Positions 42,284 to 50,570 of a DNA stretch of 64,000 nt are shown piece after piece. Numbering within the stretch: position 1 is the stretch's first letter; the number at the start of each line of letters is the position of its first letter. The position numbers and the translations under genes were made by a program. Origin of the DNA: an uncultured Acidimicrobiales bacterium (GTDB lineage Bacteria; Actinomycetota; Acidimicrobiia; Acidimicrobiales; SHLQ01). Location: assembly GCA_938041035.1 (NCBI GenBank), contig CALHYX010000004.1, positions 39,956 through 103,955 of the forward strand, in the 5' to 3' direction. The notes beneath the pieces are model-generated. The model saw only the letters and a list, made by a program, of their open reading frames with translations, made no database searches and was not told where the DNA came from.

Positions 42284-43248
42284 CCCAACGACTCGATGAA
42301 TACGTCTTCGAGGCTCAGGCGTTTCCGGCTGAGCCGGGCGATGCCGACACCGGTCGCCGCACAGGCATCCCGGGCGAGATCGAACACGGAGTCGTCGTCG
42401 CCTTCGACCACCAGGCGACGACCGTCGACATTCACCTGCGCCCCCGACGAGCGCAGCCGTTCGACGACGCTGCTGATCTGGGTTGGGTCGGCGTCGAGTT
42501 CGACCACCACGCCGATGGTGCCGGTACCGCGCAGTTCGTCGAGCGTGCCGGCCGCGACGGTACGGCCCTCGCCGATGATCACCGCGGCATCGCAGACCCG
42601 TTCGACCTCGTCGAGCAGATGCGACGACAAGATCACGTCGATCCCGAACTCGGTGGCGATATGGCGGATGAGATCGAGCATCGAGTCGCGCTGTAACGGA
42701 TCGAGACCGTCGGTCGGCTCATCGAGCAGCACCATCTCGGGGTCGTGGGCGATCGCCTGAGCGAGCTTCACCCGTTGGCGCTGGCCGGTGGACATCGTGC
42801 CCATGGGCCGAAAGCGTTCCTCGCCGAGGCCGCACAACCACAGTGCATCGCTCGCCCGGGTGGCCGCCTCGGCCTTGGGCAGGCCGTGCAGCTCGGCGAT
42901 GTGGCGAACGAAGTCGTTGGCCTGAAGGTCGCCCGGCAAGGTGTGATGCTCCGGGGAGTAGCCGAGGCGCTCGCGCACCGCGACCCCTGCGTTCCAGGGG
43001 TCGCTTCCGAGGACCCGCAGCGAACCGGAATCGACCTCGTGCAGTCCGATGATCATGCCGAGCATGGTGGTCTTGCCCGCGCCGTTAGCGCCCAGCAGGC
43101 CGGTGATGCCGTGACGGATCTCGAAGCTGACGTCGGACAGGGCGGTGAACGTGCCGTAGCGCTTCACCACGTTGGTCGCCGAGACGAGGCTGTCGGTCAC
43201 GGGGACGATCTTGTCAGCTGTCGACGGAACCGTGGTGGCAGTGGCCAT
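42280..43248 (-). CDS. ABC transporter ATP-binding protein (first ATPase of module)
   Basis: ATPase of 322 residues, first gene of the four-gene unit. Walker A GANGAGKTT, Q-loop region YSPEHHTLP, signature MSTGQRQRVKLAQA, Walker B LLDEPTDGLDP and SSHLLDEVERV are complete; the last third is a DrrA/CcmA-like C-terminal domain. The Q-loop has SPEHH rather than PQ. It is divergent from the second dioxygenase gene, with a small dyad in the gap. Confidence 0.92.
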   Translation of the reverse strand: MATATTVPSTADKIVPVTDSLVSATNVVKRYGTFTALSDVSFEIRHGITGLLGANGAGKTTMLGMIIGLHEVDSGSLRVLGSDPWNAGVAVRERLGYSPEHHTLPGDLQANDFVRHIAELHGLPKAEAATRASDALWLCGLGEERFRPMGTMSTGQRQRVKLAQAIAHDPEMVLLDEPTDGLDPLQRDSMLDLIRHIATEFGIDVILSSHLLDEVERVCDAAVIIGEGRTVAAGTLDELRGTGTIGVVVELDADPTQISSVVERLRSSGAQVNVDGRRLVVEGDDDSVFDLARDACAATGVGIARLSRKRLSLEDVFIESLG

Positions 43249-43293
43249 GTCCTCAGTCTGACGACGCGAGTACGGCCTGGCGCCATACTTTTG

Positions 43294-43308
43294 GCCAAGA
43301 CTCTTGGC
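43294..43308. promoter_or_regulatory. Operator-like dyad between ABC module and dioxygenase
   Basis: GCCAAG-ACT-CTTGGC, 15 bases, in the 119-base gap between divergent starts at 43248 and 43368. Symmetric and centrally placed; regulator unknown. Confidence 0.35.
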
Positions 43309-43367
43309 GGTTCGCGCACGGGGCGGAATGGTCGCCCACCAGCGGCCGGATATGCCATGGTTTCGGG

Positions 43368-44228
43368 ATGAACAATGAGCCGTTGCGAGCGATCACGACC
43401 GACGAGGTCACCGCCTTTGGGCGAGACGGCGTCGTGCCCCTCCCCGGGCTCTTCGATCGCGAGTGGATCGCCAGCCTGCGCGCCGGACTGGAGCGAAACC
43501 GCCGCCACCCCACGGACCGGGCCCGCATCTGGGACCGCGACGACGAGGACCGCACCGTGTTCTACGACAGCCAGGCGTGGCAGGGCATCGACGAATACCG
43601 GTCGTTCGTATTCGACTCCCCCGCCGCGGCGATCGCCGCCCAACTGCTCGGCGCCTCCCAGGTCACCTTCTACTTCGACGCCGTCTTCGTGCGCTCTCCG
43701 GGAACCCAATTCGAGACACCGTGGCACCAGGACGAGCCCTACTGGTCGGTCGAAGGGTTCAATACCTGCAGCATCTGGATGCCCCTGGTCCCCGTGAAGG
43801 CCGAGAACGCGTTGTGCTTCGTACCGGGTTCGCATCTGGGGAACAAGCTTCTCGCCCAACCCGACTTCGGCAGCCTCAACCCCGACGGTGAAGTCGCCAT
43901 CGACACGGTCGACTTCGCTCCGGTGGCCGAGGAAGCCTTTCCCGACATCGAGGCCGATCGCGATGGCTTCGGCGTGATCAGCTGGGATCTCGAACCGGGC
44001 GACTGCGTGGCGTTCAACAGCCGCATGATGCACGGCGGTTCCGGCAAACTTCCTCCCGATACGGGCCTCGAAGTGTTCACCACCAAGTGGCTGGGCGACG
44101 ATGTGGTGATCAAATTCCGTGACCACGGCATGGACCCCGACCACAGCGCCGTCATGACCGCTGCGGGCCTGGCGCCGGGCGAGCGGCCGAGCGGCGACCT
44201 GTACCCCACCGTGTGGACCCGCGCCTAA
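43368..44228 (+). CDS. Phytanoyl-CoA dioxygenase-family protein (second copy)
   Basis: Fe(II)/2-oxoglutarate oxygenase of 286 residues, normal length. The triad is complete: TPWHQDEPYW gives His120 and Asp122, and FNSRMMHGGSGK gives His222. VTFYFDAVFVRSPGTQF and SIWMPLVPVKAENALCFVPGSH are the flanking family boxes. It is not coupled to dehydrogenases, unlike the first copy, and differs from it in length and motifs. Substrate unknown. Confidence 0.92.
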   Translation: MNNEPLRAITTDEVTAFGRDGVVPLPGLFDREWIASLRAGLERNRRHPTDRARIWDRDDEDRTVFYDSQAWQGIDEYRSFVFDSPAAAIAAQLLGASQVTFYFDAVFVRSPGTQFETPWHQDEPYWSVEGFNTCSIWMPLVPVKAENALCFVPGSHLGNKLLAQPDFGSLNPDGEVAIDTVDFAPVAEEAFPDIEADRDGFGVISWDLEPGDCVAFNSRMMHGGSGKLPPDTGLEVFTTKWLGDDVVIKFRDHGMDPDHSAVMTAAGLAPGERPSGDLYPTVWTRA

Positions 44229-44276
44229 GTCCGGGATCGCCACCGACCGCTCCCGTGGCGCTGACATACTGGACAC

Positions 44277-44813
44277 GTGCGCATCGCGATCGTCGGTTCG
44301 TCCGGAAGCGGCAAGACCACGCTGGCCGACCGGGTGGTGGATCGAACCGGCATCCATCACATCGAGCTGGATGCCATCCACCACCTTCCCGGTTGGAAGA
44401 TGCGGCCCACCGACGCCATGCGCAGCATCGTCGCCGAGGAGGTCGAACGGCCACACTGGGTATGCGATGGCAACTACGGGTCGAAGGGTGGGGATCTCGT
44501 CCGGGCGGCCGCCGACACCATCGTGGTGTACGACCTCCCCCGCCACCGCGTGATGCGCCAACTCGTCGCCCGAACCATCCGCCGGTCGGTCACCCGTGAG
44601 GTCCTGTGGAACGGCAATCGCGAACCGTTCACCAACTTCACCAGTTGGGATCCGGAACGCAACGTCATCCGCTGGTCGTGGGTCAACCACCACGAGTACG
44701 GGGCCAAGTTCGCCGCCGCGCGAGCCTCGGGTGAATGGGATCACGCCCGGGTCGAGGTGTTCACCAACCAGACCCAGGCCCGACATTGGGTCGACAACCT
44801 GCGAGCCCCCTGA
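44277..44813 (+). CDS. P-loop kinase-like protein (adenylate kinase/FlaR-like)
   Basis: Small nucleotide-binding protein of 178 residues. GTG at 44277 gives MRIAIVGSSGSGKTTLADRV (Walker A at 7-14); HIELDAIHHLPGWKMRP and WVCDGNYGSKG are the typical boxes of proteins annotated as DNA topology modulation FlaR or adenylate-kinase-like. VVYDLPRHRVMRQLVARTIRRS is a lid-like basic stretch. The phosphate acceptor is unknown. It is convergent with a second small P-loop gene. Confidence 0.85.
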   Translation: MRIAIVGSSGSGKTTLADRVVDRTGIHHIELDAIHHLPGWKMRPTDAMRSIVAEEVERPHWVCDGNYGSKGGDLVRAAADTIVVYDLPRHRVMRQLVARTIRRSVTREVLWNGNREPFTNFTSWDPERNVIRWSWVNHHEYGAKFAAARASGEWDHARVEVFTNQTQARHWVDNLRAP

Positions 44814-44844
44814 CGGATGGCCGATAGCCCGCCGCTACTGGCGT

Positions 44845-45318
44845 TCAGCTGAGCTCATCTGCGGTCGGGGGTTCAAAGAGCGCGGCCCACTCATCGAGTT
44901 CGGCAGGCGAGATGTGGAAGGTGCCCGGTGGGAGATCCCGATTGCGGTCGGCGATGCGTTCGTGGAGGGTTTCGATCGGCGCGTCGACGAACACCGTCTG
45001 CACGGTCGCCCCCAACTCCTGGGCCCGCTCGCGGAAGTGGGCGCGCTCGGCCTGCAGCCACACACCCCAGTCCAGGATCACGTTGACGCCGATGGCTAAC
45101 AGGCGTTCGACCAGCTCCCACTGCACCGCCTCGACCCGCCCTCGGCGATTATCGCGGGCGGCGGCCTCGGCGTCCTCCTGGTAAAGCCGGTGGATCCAGG
45201 CATCGCCATTGATCACGATTCCCTTTCCCGCCGCTTCAAGCTCCCTTGCCCGAGTGGTCTTCCCCGCTCCGGGCAGTCCAACCAGCAAATACAACGTCGG
45301 TGCCCCGGCTGAAGCCAC
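44845..45318 (-). CDS. AAA-family P-loop kinase (zeta-toxin/PNK-like)
   Basis: Kinase-like protein of 157 residues. LYLLVGLPGAGKTTRARELE is the P loop, INGDAWIHRLYQED a substrate aspartate box, NVILDWGVWLQAERAHFRERAQELGA the Walker B region, and RIADRNRDLPPGTFHIS the arginine lid. GTG at 45318 starts one base after the LysE stop; a longer frame reads through that gene and is less likely. Acceptor unknown; zeta-type antitoxin partner genes are absent, so a toxin role is unlikely. Confidence 0.82.
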   Translation of the reverse strand: MASAGAPTLYLLVGLPGAGKTTRARELEAAGKGIVINGDAWIHRLYQEDAEAAARDNRRGRVEAVQWELVERLLAIGVNVILDWGVWLQAERAHFRERAQELGATVQTVFVDAPIETLHERIADRNRDLPPGTFHISPAELDEWAALFEPPTADELS

Positions 45319-45319
45319 G

Positions 45320-45955
45320 TCAGTCAGCCGCTGCGGTGATCGCGGCCAACCCGAGGTAGGTAACGCCCGACGCGACCTCTTTGCGTCGGGCGATGCCGGG
45401 CGATGCAGCCAGGCGCTCACTGACCCAGCTGCCGGCGAGGGCGTAGGCAGCGTCGGTGATCAGGCCGAGACCGATGAAGACCGCGCTGAGAACGAGCAGT
45501 TGCCCTGTCGCCGACGCCGAGCTCTCGGTGGACACGAATTGGGGAACAAAGGCGAGGAAGAAGACCGCGGTCTTGGGGTTGAGCACATTGAGCACCACCC
45601 CATCGACGAAGATCCGGCGGAGCGACCGGTCCTGGGAAGCCACCTCGGTCTCGACCGAGCGCATCTGGCGGGCGGTCAGCAGTGCGCGCACGCCGAGATA
45701 GGCGAGGTACGCCGCTCCGGCCAGCTTGACGACCGTGAAGGCGGTCGCCGAGGCGACGACCACCGCCGACAGGCCGACGAGTGCGGCGGCGACGTGCACG
45801 ATCGTACCGAGGTGTATGCCGAGGACGGACACCAACCCCGCCCTGCGGCCCTGACCGGCCGATCGCGCCACGATGTAGAGAACGGCGGGACCCGGCAACA
45901 ACAACAACGACAGGGCGGCCACCGAGAACAGGCCGAGCGTTTCCATCGACACCAT
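45320..45955 (-). CDS. LysE/RhtB-family exporter
   Basis: Membrane exporter of 211 residues with six predicted hydrophobic segments. LLLLPGPAVLYIVARSAGQGRRAGLVSVLGIHLG is the first helix and family loop; GAAYLAYLGVRAL and GVVLNVLNPKTAVFFLAFVPQF are the diagnostic motifs. The family exports amino acids or related compounds. ATG at 45955 or the ATG at 45946 (METLGLF) are both possible. It sits between the HxlR regulator and the kinase on the same strand. Confidence 0.92.
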   Translation of the reverse strand: MVSMETLGLFSVAALSLLLLPGPAVLYIVARSAGQGRRAGLVSVLGIHLGTIVHVAAALVGLSAVVVASATAFTVVKLAGAAYLAYLGVRALLTARQMRSVETEVASQDRSLRRIFVDGVVLNVLNPKTAVFFLAFVPQFVSTESSASATGQLLVLSAVFIGLGLITDAAYALAGSWVSERLAASPGIARRKEVASGVTYLGLAAITAAAD

Positions 45956-45979
45956 GGAGTTGACGCTAACGGTGAGGCT

Positions 45980-46420
45980 TCAGCGCCGAAACCGAATTCG
46001 GGTGTCGGCCATCGAGAACGCCTCGCCGGTGACCTCGTCGTACAACCTCGCCCGAATCGCGTCGCCGGACCGCTCGTCGAACAGTTCCACCGCGGCCCCG
46101 TCGCGGAAGAGCCAGTCGTCGCCGAAGCGCCACATCGCGATCAGGACGTCGGTCAGCGCGTGCCCCTTCTCGGTGAGTCGATAGTCGTAGCGCACCGGAT
46201 TGTCCTGGTAAGCCACCTTGTCGACGACCCCGTCGGCCTCCAATCGCTGGAGCCGTTGGGCGAGGACCGCCTTGCTGATCTCCAGCACGTCCTGGAGCTC
46301 GGCGAATCGACTACGGCCCAACACCAGCTCCCGCATGATGAGCGGGGTCCACCAGTCGCCGATCAGGTCCGAGGTGCGGGCGATCGGGCAGTAGCTCTTG
46401 TCGAATCGGGTTCGCCTCAC
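45980..46420 (-). CDS. HxlR-family transcriptional regulator
   Basis: Winged-helix regulator of 146 residues. YCPIARTSDLIGDWWTPLIMRELVLG is the diagnostic HxlR start with its single cysteine near residue 10; LEISKAVLAQRLQRLEADGVV is the recognition helix region, and the wing follows. HxlR proteins sense aldehydes, quinones or redox changes. GTG at 46420 overlaps the molybdopterin oxidoreductase stop (GTGA), so regulator and enzyme are made together, and the enzyme or the LysE exporter is a likely target. Confidence 0.92.
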   Translation of the reverse strand: MRRTRFDKSYCPIARTSDLIGDWWTPLIMRELVLGRSRFAELQDVLEISKAVLAQRLQRLEADGVVDKVAYQDNPVRYDYRLTEKGHALTDVLIAMWRFGDDWLFRDGAAVELFDERSGDAIRARLYDEVTGEAFSMADTRIRFRR

Positions 46421-48696
46421 GGACTGACGAGCTCGAGGCGGGCCGGAACGTGCTTGTGCCACGGCGTACCGGCGATGGGGTCACGCCAATCCAACGTCGT
46501 CAGCTCGTTGGGGGCGACGCCGTAGACCTCGGCCTCACCACCGGCGGGGGAATAGCCCAGCCCGTGGCCATTGGGCAGCGAGATGTGCCCCGCCATCATG
46601 GTGTCGTTGACCTCGGCGACGGCGACGGATGTTCCCCCGGGCGTCGTGATGCGCACCCGGGCACCATCGGTGACCCCGAGTTCGCCGGCGTCGGCCGGAC
46701 TCAACCGCAGCGCGCCCTCCGGGTCGCGCTTTCGCCAGGCTGGGTCGCGGATGATCGTGTTCGCGGTGAAGCTGCGGCGTTCCCCGGCCGAGAGCACAAA
46801 CGGGAACTCTTCGGTGGTCCGGGCATCCGGTCCGTCGACGAGTTTCGGAACCTCGGCCAACAGCTCCGGGATGGCGAGGTGGATCTTCTGGTCGGGGGTT
46901 TTGAGCAGATCCCAGCTGCGATCGACCTCGTGCCGGGTGAACACCACCCCATCGCGCTCGCGCAGCATGGCCTCGAACAAGGCGTTGCCCAACGCCGGCC
47001 CCTCACCCTCGTGACCAGCCGCGCGTACTGCATCGGCGAACTTCATCGCCACCTGTTGGGCGCTGAACCACAAGACGGCCGCGCCCTCCATCCCGGCGGG
47101 CAAACTCCGGCCGAGGGTCTCGTACAGCGCAACCGAACCCACTCCGGCCAGCTCGGGATGGGTCATCGCCGCGTTCATGAAGGCCTCGGCGAAAGCATCG
47201 AGGCCTTCAGCCGCCGCCTCGCGCAGCGGCGCGAACTCGGCCTCGCCGACAATACCGAGCGCCTGGACGAGGCGGCTGTGGATCTCCGCCTCGGGCAGGG
47301 TGCCCTCGAGCGGATCGAGGATCGGCGCCCGAAGCGTGAAGCGGTTCTCGGGGAAGCCCAACGTGAAGAAGGTCGCCTCGGCTTTTTCGTACTGCGACGC
47401 CGCCGGCAGCACGTAGTCGGCCTCGAGGGCGGTTTCGGTCATGGCGATGTCGATGACGACCGAGAACTCGGCCTCCCGCATGGCCTGGCGGAACTTCTCG
47501 GAGTCGGCGAGCGAGTGGACCGGGTTCGCACTCTCGATGAACAACGCACGCGACCGATCGGGATGATCGCTCAACATGCCCTCGGCGATCTCGTTGCAGG
47601 CGATGAGCCCGGAGATGATCTGGCCCCCCGTCACGGGGTCGCGCGGCTCGGCTCCGCTGGCCGAATAGCTGAACAACGGCGCCATCGACGTGTGGGCGTT
47701 CATGGAGCCGGGCTTGCCGAACTGGCCCACGAGAACCCACACGATGCGCTGGAGATAGGACACCAGGGTCGAGTGGGGCGACATCTGGGTGCCCAGGTCC
47801 TCGTACACCGATACCGATTCGGCGGTCGCCAGTCGGTTGGCCACCGAACGAATCTGGTCGAGATCGACGCCGCAGCGGGCGGCGAACGCGGTTACCGGGA
47901 TGTTGGCAAACGCGGCAACCGTCTCCTGGAGCCCGACGACGTTCTCGGCCAACCAGTCCGCGGCCAGCAGATGTTCATCGATCAGCACGGCGATGAGGGC
48001 CGACAACAACAGCGCATCGGTGCCCGGCTTCACCGCCAACCACTCGTCGGCCAGGTCAGCGGATTCGGTGCGCCGAGGATCGATGACGATCATCGTGCGG
48101 TCGGGGGACGCCGCGAACTCCTTCAGTACCCGGCGGGCCTCGTCGAACCCGTGGGACTGCCACGGGTTCTTGCCCAGGAACACGCCGACCTCGGCGTGCT
48201 CGAACTCGCCGTGGGTGTGGGTGCCGAACAGGCGGCCTTCCACCCATGCCTCACCCGTCTTCTCCTGGGCGAGGGCATTGGATCGCCGGGTGATGCCGAA
48301 CGCCCGCCGGGTGGCGGAGCTGTACGCCCCGCACAGGTGGTTCCCCTGCCCGCCGCCGCCGTAGTACATAACCTTGTCGGCGCCGTGCCGGGTGGCGACC
48401 CCCTGCAACCCGGCCACCACCTCGGCGATCGCCGTGTCCCAGTCGATCTCGGCGTAGGTGCCGTCGGGCAGGCGCTTCATCGGCGAGGCCAGGCGGCTGC
48501 GCGAGTTCTGATAGTGGTCGAGCCGCAACGCCTTCTCGCAGGTGTAGCCCTTCGAAGCCACGTGCGCCTTGTTGCCCCGCACCCGGGTGATCGAGCGACC
48601 GTCGAGGCGGACCTCAACCCCACAGTTGGCGCTGCACAGGACGCAGACCGTCTTGTGCCACACCTTGGTCGGATCCTGCTCCGCGGTTTCGGTCAT
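46417..48696 (-). CDS. Molybdopterin-dependent oxidoreductase (formate dehydrogenase-like)
   Basis: Catalytic subunit of 759 residues in the DMSO-reductase/formate-dehydrogenase superfamily. The 4Fe-4S site is C18-x2-C21-x3-C25-x27-C53 (CVLCSANC, GYTCEKA); MYYGGGGQGNH, GKNPWQSHGFDEAR, VIDPRRTESADLADEWLAVKPGTDALLL and the C-terminal MAGHISLPNGHG are the cofactor-binding boxes. Where formate dehydrogenases carry the Mo-ligand Cys or Sec, the aligned stretch reads ALAQEKTGE with no cysteine. No partner subunit or twin-arginine signal is present, so it is cytoplasmic. The substrate is unknown. Confidence 0.93.
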   Translation of the reverse strand: MTETAEQDPTKVWHKTVCVLCSANCGVEVRLDGRSITRVRGNKAHVASKGYTCEKALRLDHYQNSRSRLASPMKRLPDGTYAEIDWDTAIAEVVAGLQGVATRHGADKVMYYGGGGQGNHLCGAYSSATRRAFGITRRSNALAQEKTGEAWVEGRLFGTHTHGEFEHAEVGVFLGKNPWQSHGFDEARRVLKEFAASPDRTMIVIDPRRTESADLADEWLAVKPGTDALLLSALIAVLIDEHLLAADWLAENVVGLQETVAAFANIPVTAFAARCGVDLDQIRSVANRLATAESVSVYEDLGTQMSPHSTLVSYLQRIVWVLVGQFGKPGSMNAHTSMAPLFSYSASGAEPRDPVTGGQIISGLIACNEIAEGMLSDHPDRSRALFIESANPVHSLADSEKFRQAMREAEFSVVIDIAMTETALEADYVLPAASQYEKAEATFFTLGFPENRFTLRAPILDPLEGTLPEAEIHSRLVQALGIVGEAEFAPLREAAAEGLDAFAEAFMNAAMTHPELAGVGSVALYETLGRSLPAGMEGAAVLWFSAQQVAMKFADAVRAAGHEGEGPALGNALFEAMLRERDGVVFTRHEVDRSWDLLKTPDQKIHLAIPELLAEVPKLVDGPDARTTEEFPFVLSAGERRSFTANTIIRDPAWRKRDPEGALRLSPADAGELGVTDGARVRITTPGGTSVAVAEVNDTMMAGHISLPNGHGLGYSPAGGEAEVYGVAPNELTTLDWRDPIAGTPWHKHVPARLELVSP

Positions 48697-48787
48697 GGGG
48701 CCCCGTTTCAGCTAGTGAGTTCGCTTGTTGAACCTACTCGCGGAACCGGACGGTTGCCAGCGGATGATGTCGTCGCGGAAGAACCGA

Positions 48788-50521
48788 CTAGACGGCGAAG
48801 CTCTCGAACGCGAATTCGTTGTTCGCCCGCATCGCTTCCGGCGGTCCGTCGAAGCCGATGCGGCCGTTTTCGAGCACCACCACCCGATCGCATGCCCCGA
48901 GCGTGGACTGCCGGTGGGCGATCACGATGATCAGCCGATCGCCCGCCAACCGGTCGATGGTCGCCGCCACCAGCTGTTCACTCCGGGTGTCGAGGGCGCT
49001 CGTTGGCTCGTCCAGCACGAGTATGCGCGGCCGACCGACCAGGGCGCGGGCAATGCCCAGGCGTTGCGACTGGCCCCCGGAAAGGTCGCGCGTCTCGGGA
49101 CCGATCGGCGTGTCGTAGCCCTGCGGCAGACCGTCGATCGCATCGTGGAGGCCGGCAGCCGTTGCGGCCTCGACGATGTCGGCCCGGGAGAACCCCTCCC
49201 GGAAGAACGCAATGTTGTCGGCGACGGTGGCGTTCACCAGCGACGTGCTCTGGGGCACGAACCCGACCGTCGAGTACCAGGATCGGGCGGTCACATCGCT
49301 CAGGTCGACATCGTCGACCAGCACCCGACCCGCCGTGGGCTCGTGCAGGCGCAGCATGATCGCGGCCAAGGTCGATTTACCGCTACCGCTGGGGCCGACC
49401 ACACCGATGGTCTCCCCGATCGCCATGTCGAGGTCGACGCCGTCGAGGGCCAACTCCAACCCGCCTCCAGGGGTGGCTCGCGTGTCGGTTTCACCGTTCG
49501 GATACGCAAATGAGACCGCCTCGAAGCGGATCGCATTCACGTCCGCCACATCGGTCGTGCCGTCGATCTGGCGCTGGGTGGACAGGTCATCGATCAGCTC
49601 TTCGAGCCGCACGGCGTTGGCGCCGGCTTCGCTCATGCGCTGCCACGACCCCTGGGCCTGCTGACCGAACGAAATACACCGCAGCAACAAGATGGCGATG
49701 CCACCCAGGGCCGCTACATCGGGGGTGTCGAGCATTCGGACGGCCGCCAGCATGGCGATGAGAAAAAGCACGCCGACCGCCTGGTACACGACCGGGGTCA
49801 GACCCACCAGACGCTGGGTGCGATCGCGCAGCGTGGCCACGTTCTCGGCGGTCGATGTGAGGCGGGTGGCCGCCCAGCCATCGGCTTGAAAAACCCGCAC
49901 CTCGCGAGCCATCCGCACCGTTTCGTCGAGCAGGGTGGCCTGATCGTTGTTCTCGGCCACAAAGGCCCGCGCCGCCCGGCGCACGGCGCGAGTGAGCGGC
50001 AGCAGCGCCGCTACCAACACGATGCCGACGACGACCAAGGTCGATGCCGCGACGGGATTCACGACCAGCGCGCCACCGATGAAGATGATGAGGCCGGCCA
50101 CCGCCCGCCAGAACTTACTTTCGGCTACGACGCCGGCGCCGGCCTGCAACACCGATCGGGAGTAGTGGTCGACGATCTCGCCTCCGTTCAGTGCCTGCTG
50201 CGCGCCGTGCCGGGCATCCATGAAGGCCGCCGCAATGCGGGTTCGTAGCGCCAACTCGGTCGATGCGACCAGCCGGGTCTGCATGGCAATGGCGACGGCG
50301 CGCACCACGGCCGAGGCGACGACCAGGCCGGCCGCGAACAAGAGCGCGCGACCGAGACCCAGATCGATGGCCTGACCAGCGATGGACGCCTCGACCCGTT
50401 GCTCGCCGTCGGCCAACGCGGTGGCCGACAACGCCACGAGCACGAGGGCCACCATCTCGATGGTCGCGGCGACCAGCGCAACGCAGGCGATGCCGACGAT
50501 CGGGGTACTCGTGGGCCGCAA
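48788..50521 (-). CDS. ABC transporter, fused permease and ATPase
   Basis: Exporter half-transporter of 577 residues. About six membrane helices lie in the first 300 residues; the ATPase domain has GPSGSGKST (Walker A), FVPQSTSLVNATVADNIAF (Q-loop), LSGGQSQRLGIARAL (signature), ILVLDEPTSALD (Walker B) and IVIAHR. The only plausible start is TTG at 50521, which has GGAG six bases upstream; no ATG or GTG lies between it and the preceding in-frame stop. It likely forms a homodimer. Cargo unknown. Confidence 0.9.
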   Translation of the reverse strand: MRPTSTPIVGIACVALVAATIEMVALVLVALSATALADGEQRVEASIAGQAIDLGLGRALLFAAGLVVASAVVRAVAIAMQTRLVASTELALRTRIAAAFMDARHGAQQALNGGEIVDHYSRSVLQAGAGVVAESKFWRAVAGLIIFIGGALVVNPVAASTLVVVGIVLVAALLPLTRAVRRAARAFVAENNDQATLLDETVRMAREVRVFQADGWAATRLTSTAENVATLRDRTQRLVGLTPVVYQAVGVLFLIAMLAAVRMLDTPDVAALGGIAILLLRCISFGQQAQGSWQRMSEAGANAVRLEELIDDLSTQRQIDGTTDVADVNAIRFEAVSFAYPNGETDTRATPGGGLELALDGVDLDMAIGETIGVVGPSGSGKSTLAAIMLRLHEPTAGRVLVDDVDLSDVTARSWYSTVGFVPQSTSLVNATVADNIAFFREGFSRADIVEAATAAGLHDAIDGLPQGYDTPIGPETRDLSGGQSQRLGIARALVGRPRILVLDEPTSALDTRSEQLVAATIDRLAGDRLIIVIAHRQSTLGACDRVVVLENGRIGFDGPPEAMRANNEFAFESFAV

Positions 50522-50570
50522 GGACCGCTCCAGGGTGGGCGAAACCGACCCGGGTGGGCCGCTCTGGTAC

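Noticed and set aside
44845..45318. Zeta-toxin of a toxin-antitoxin pair
   Set aside because: The P-loop and Arg lid fit zeta-like kinases, but there is no small antitoxin gene next to it; the neighbours are a LysE exporter and a convergent kinase.
46450..48930. Plus-strand open frame of about 826 codons opposite the molybdopterin oxidoreductase
   Set aside because: Antisense of a gene with complete Fe-S and cofactor motifs; composition and lack of motifs mark it as a shadow.
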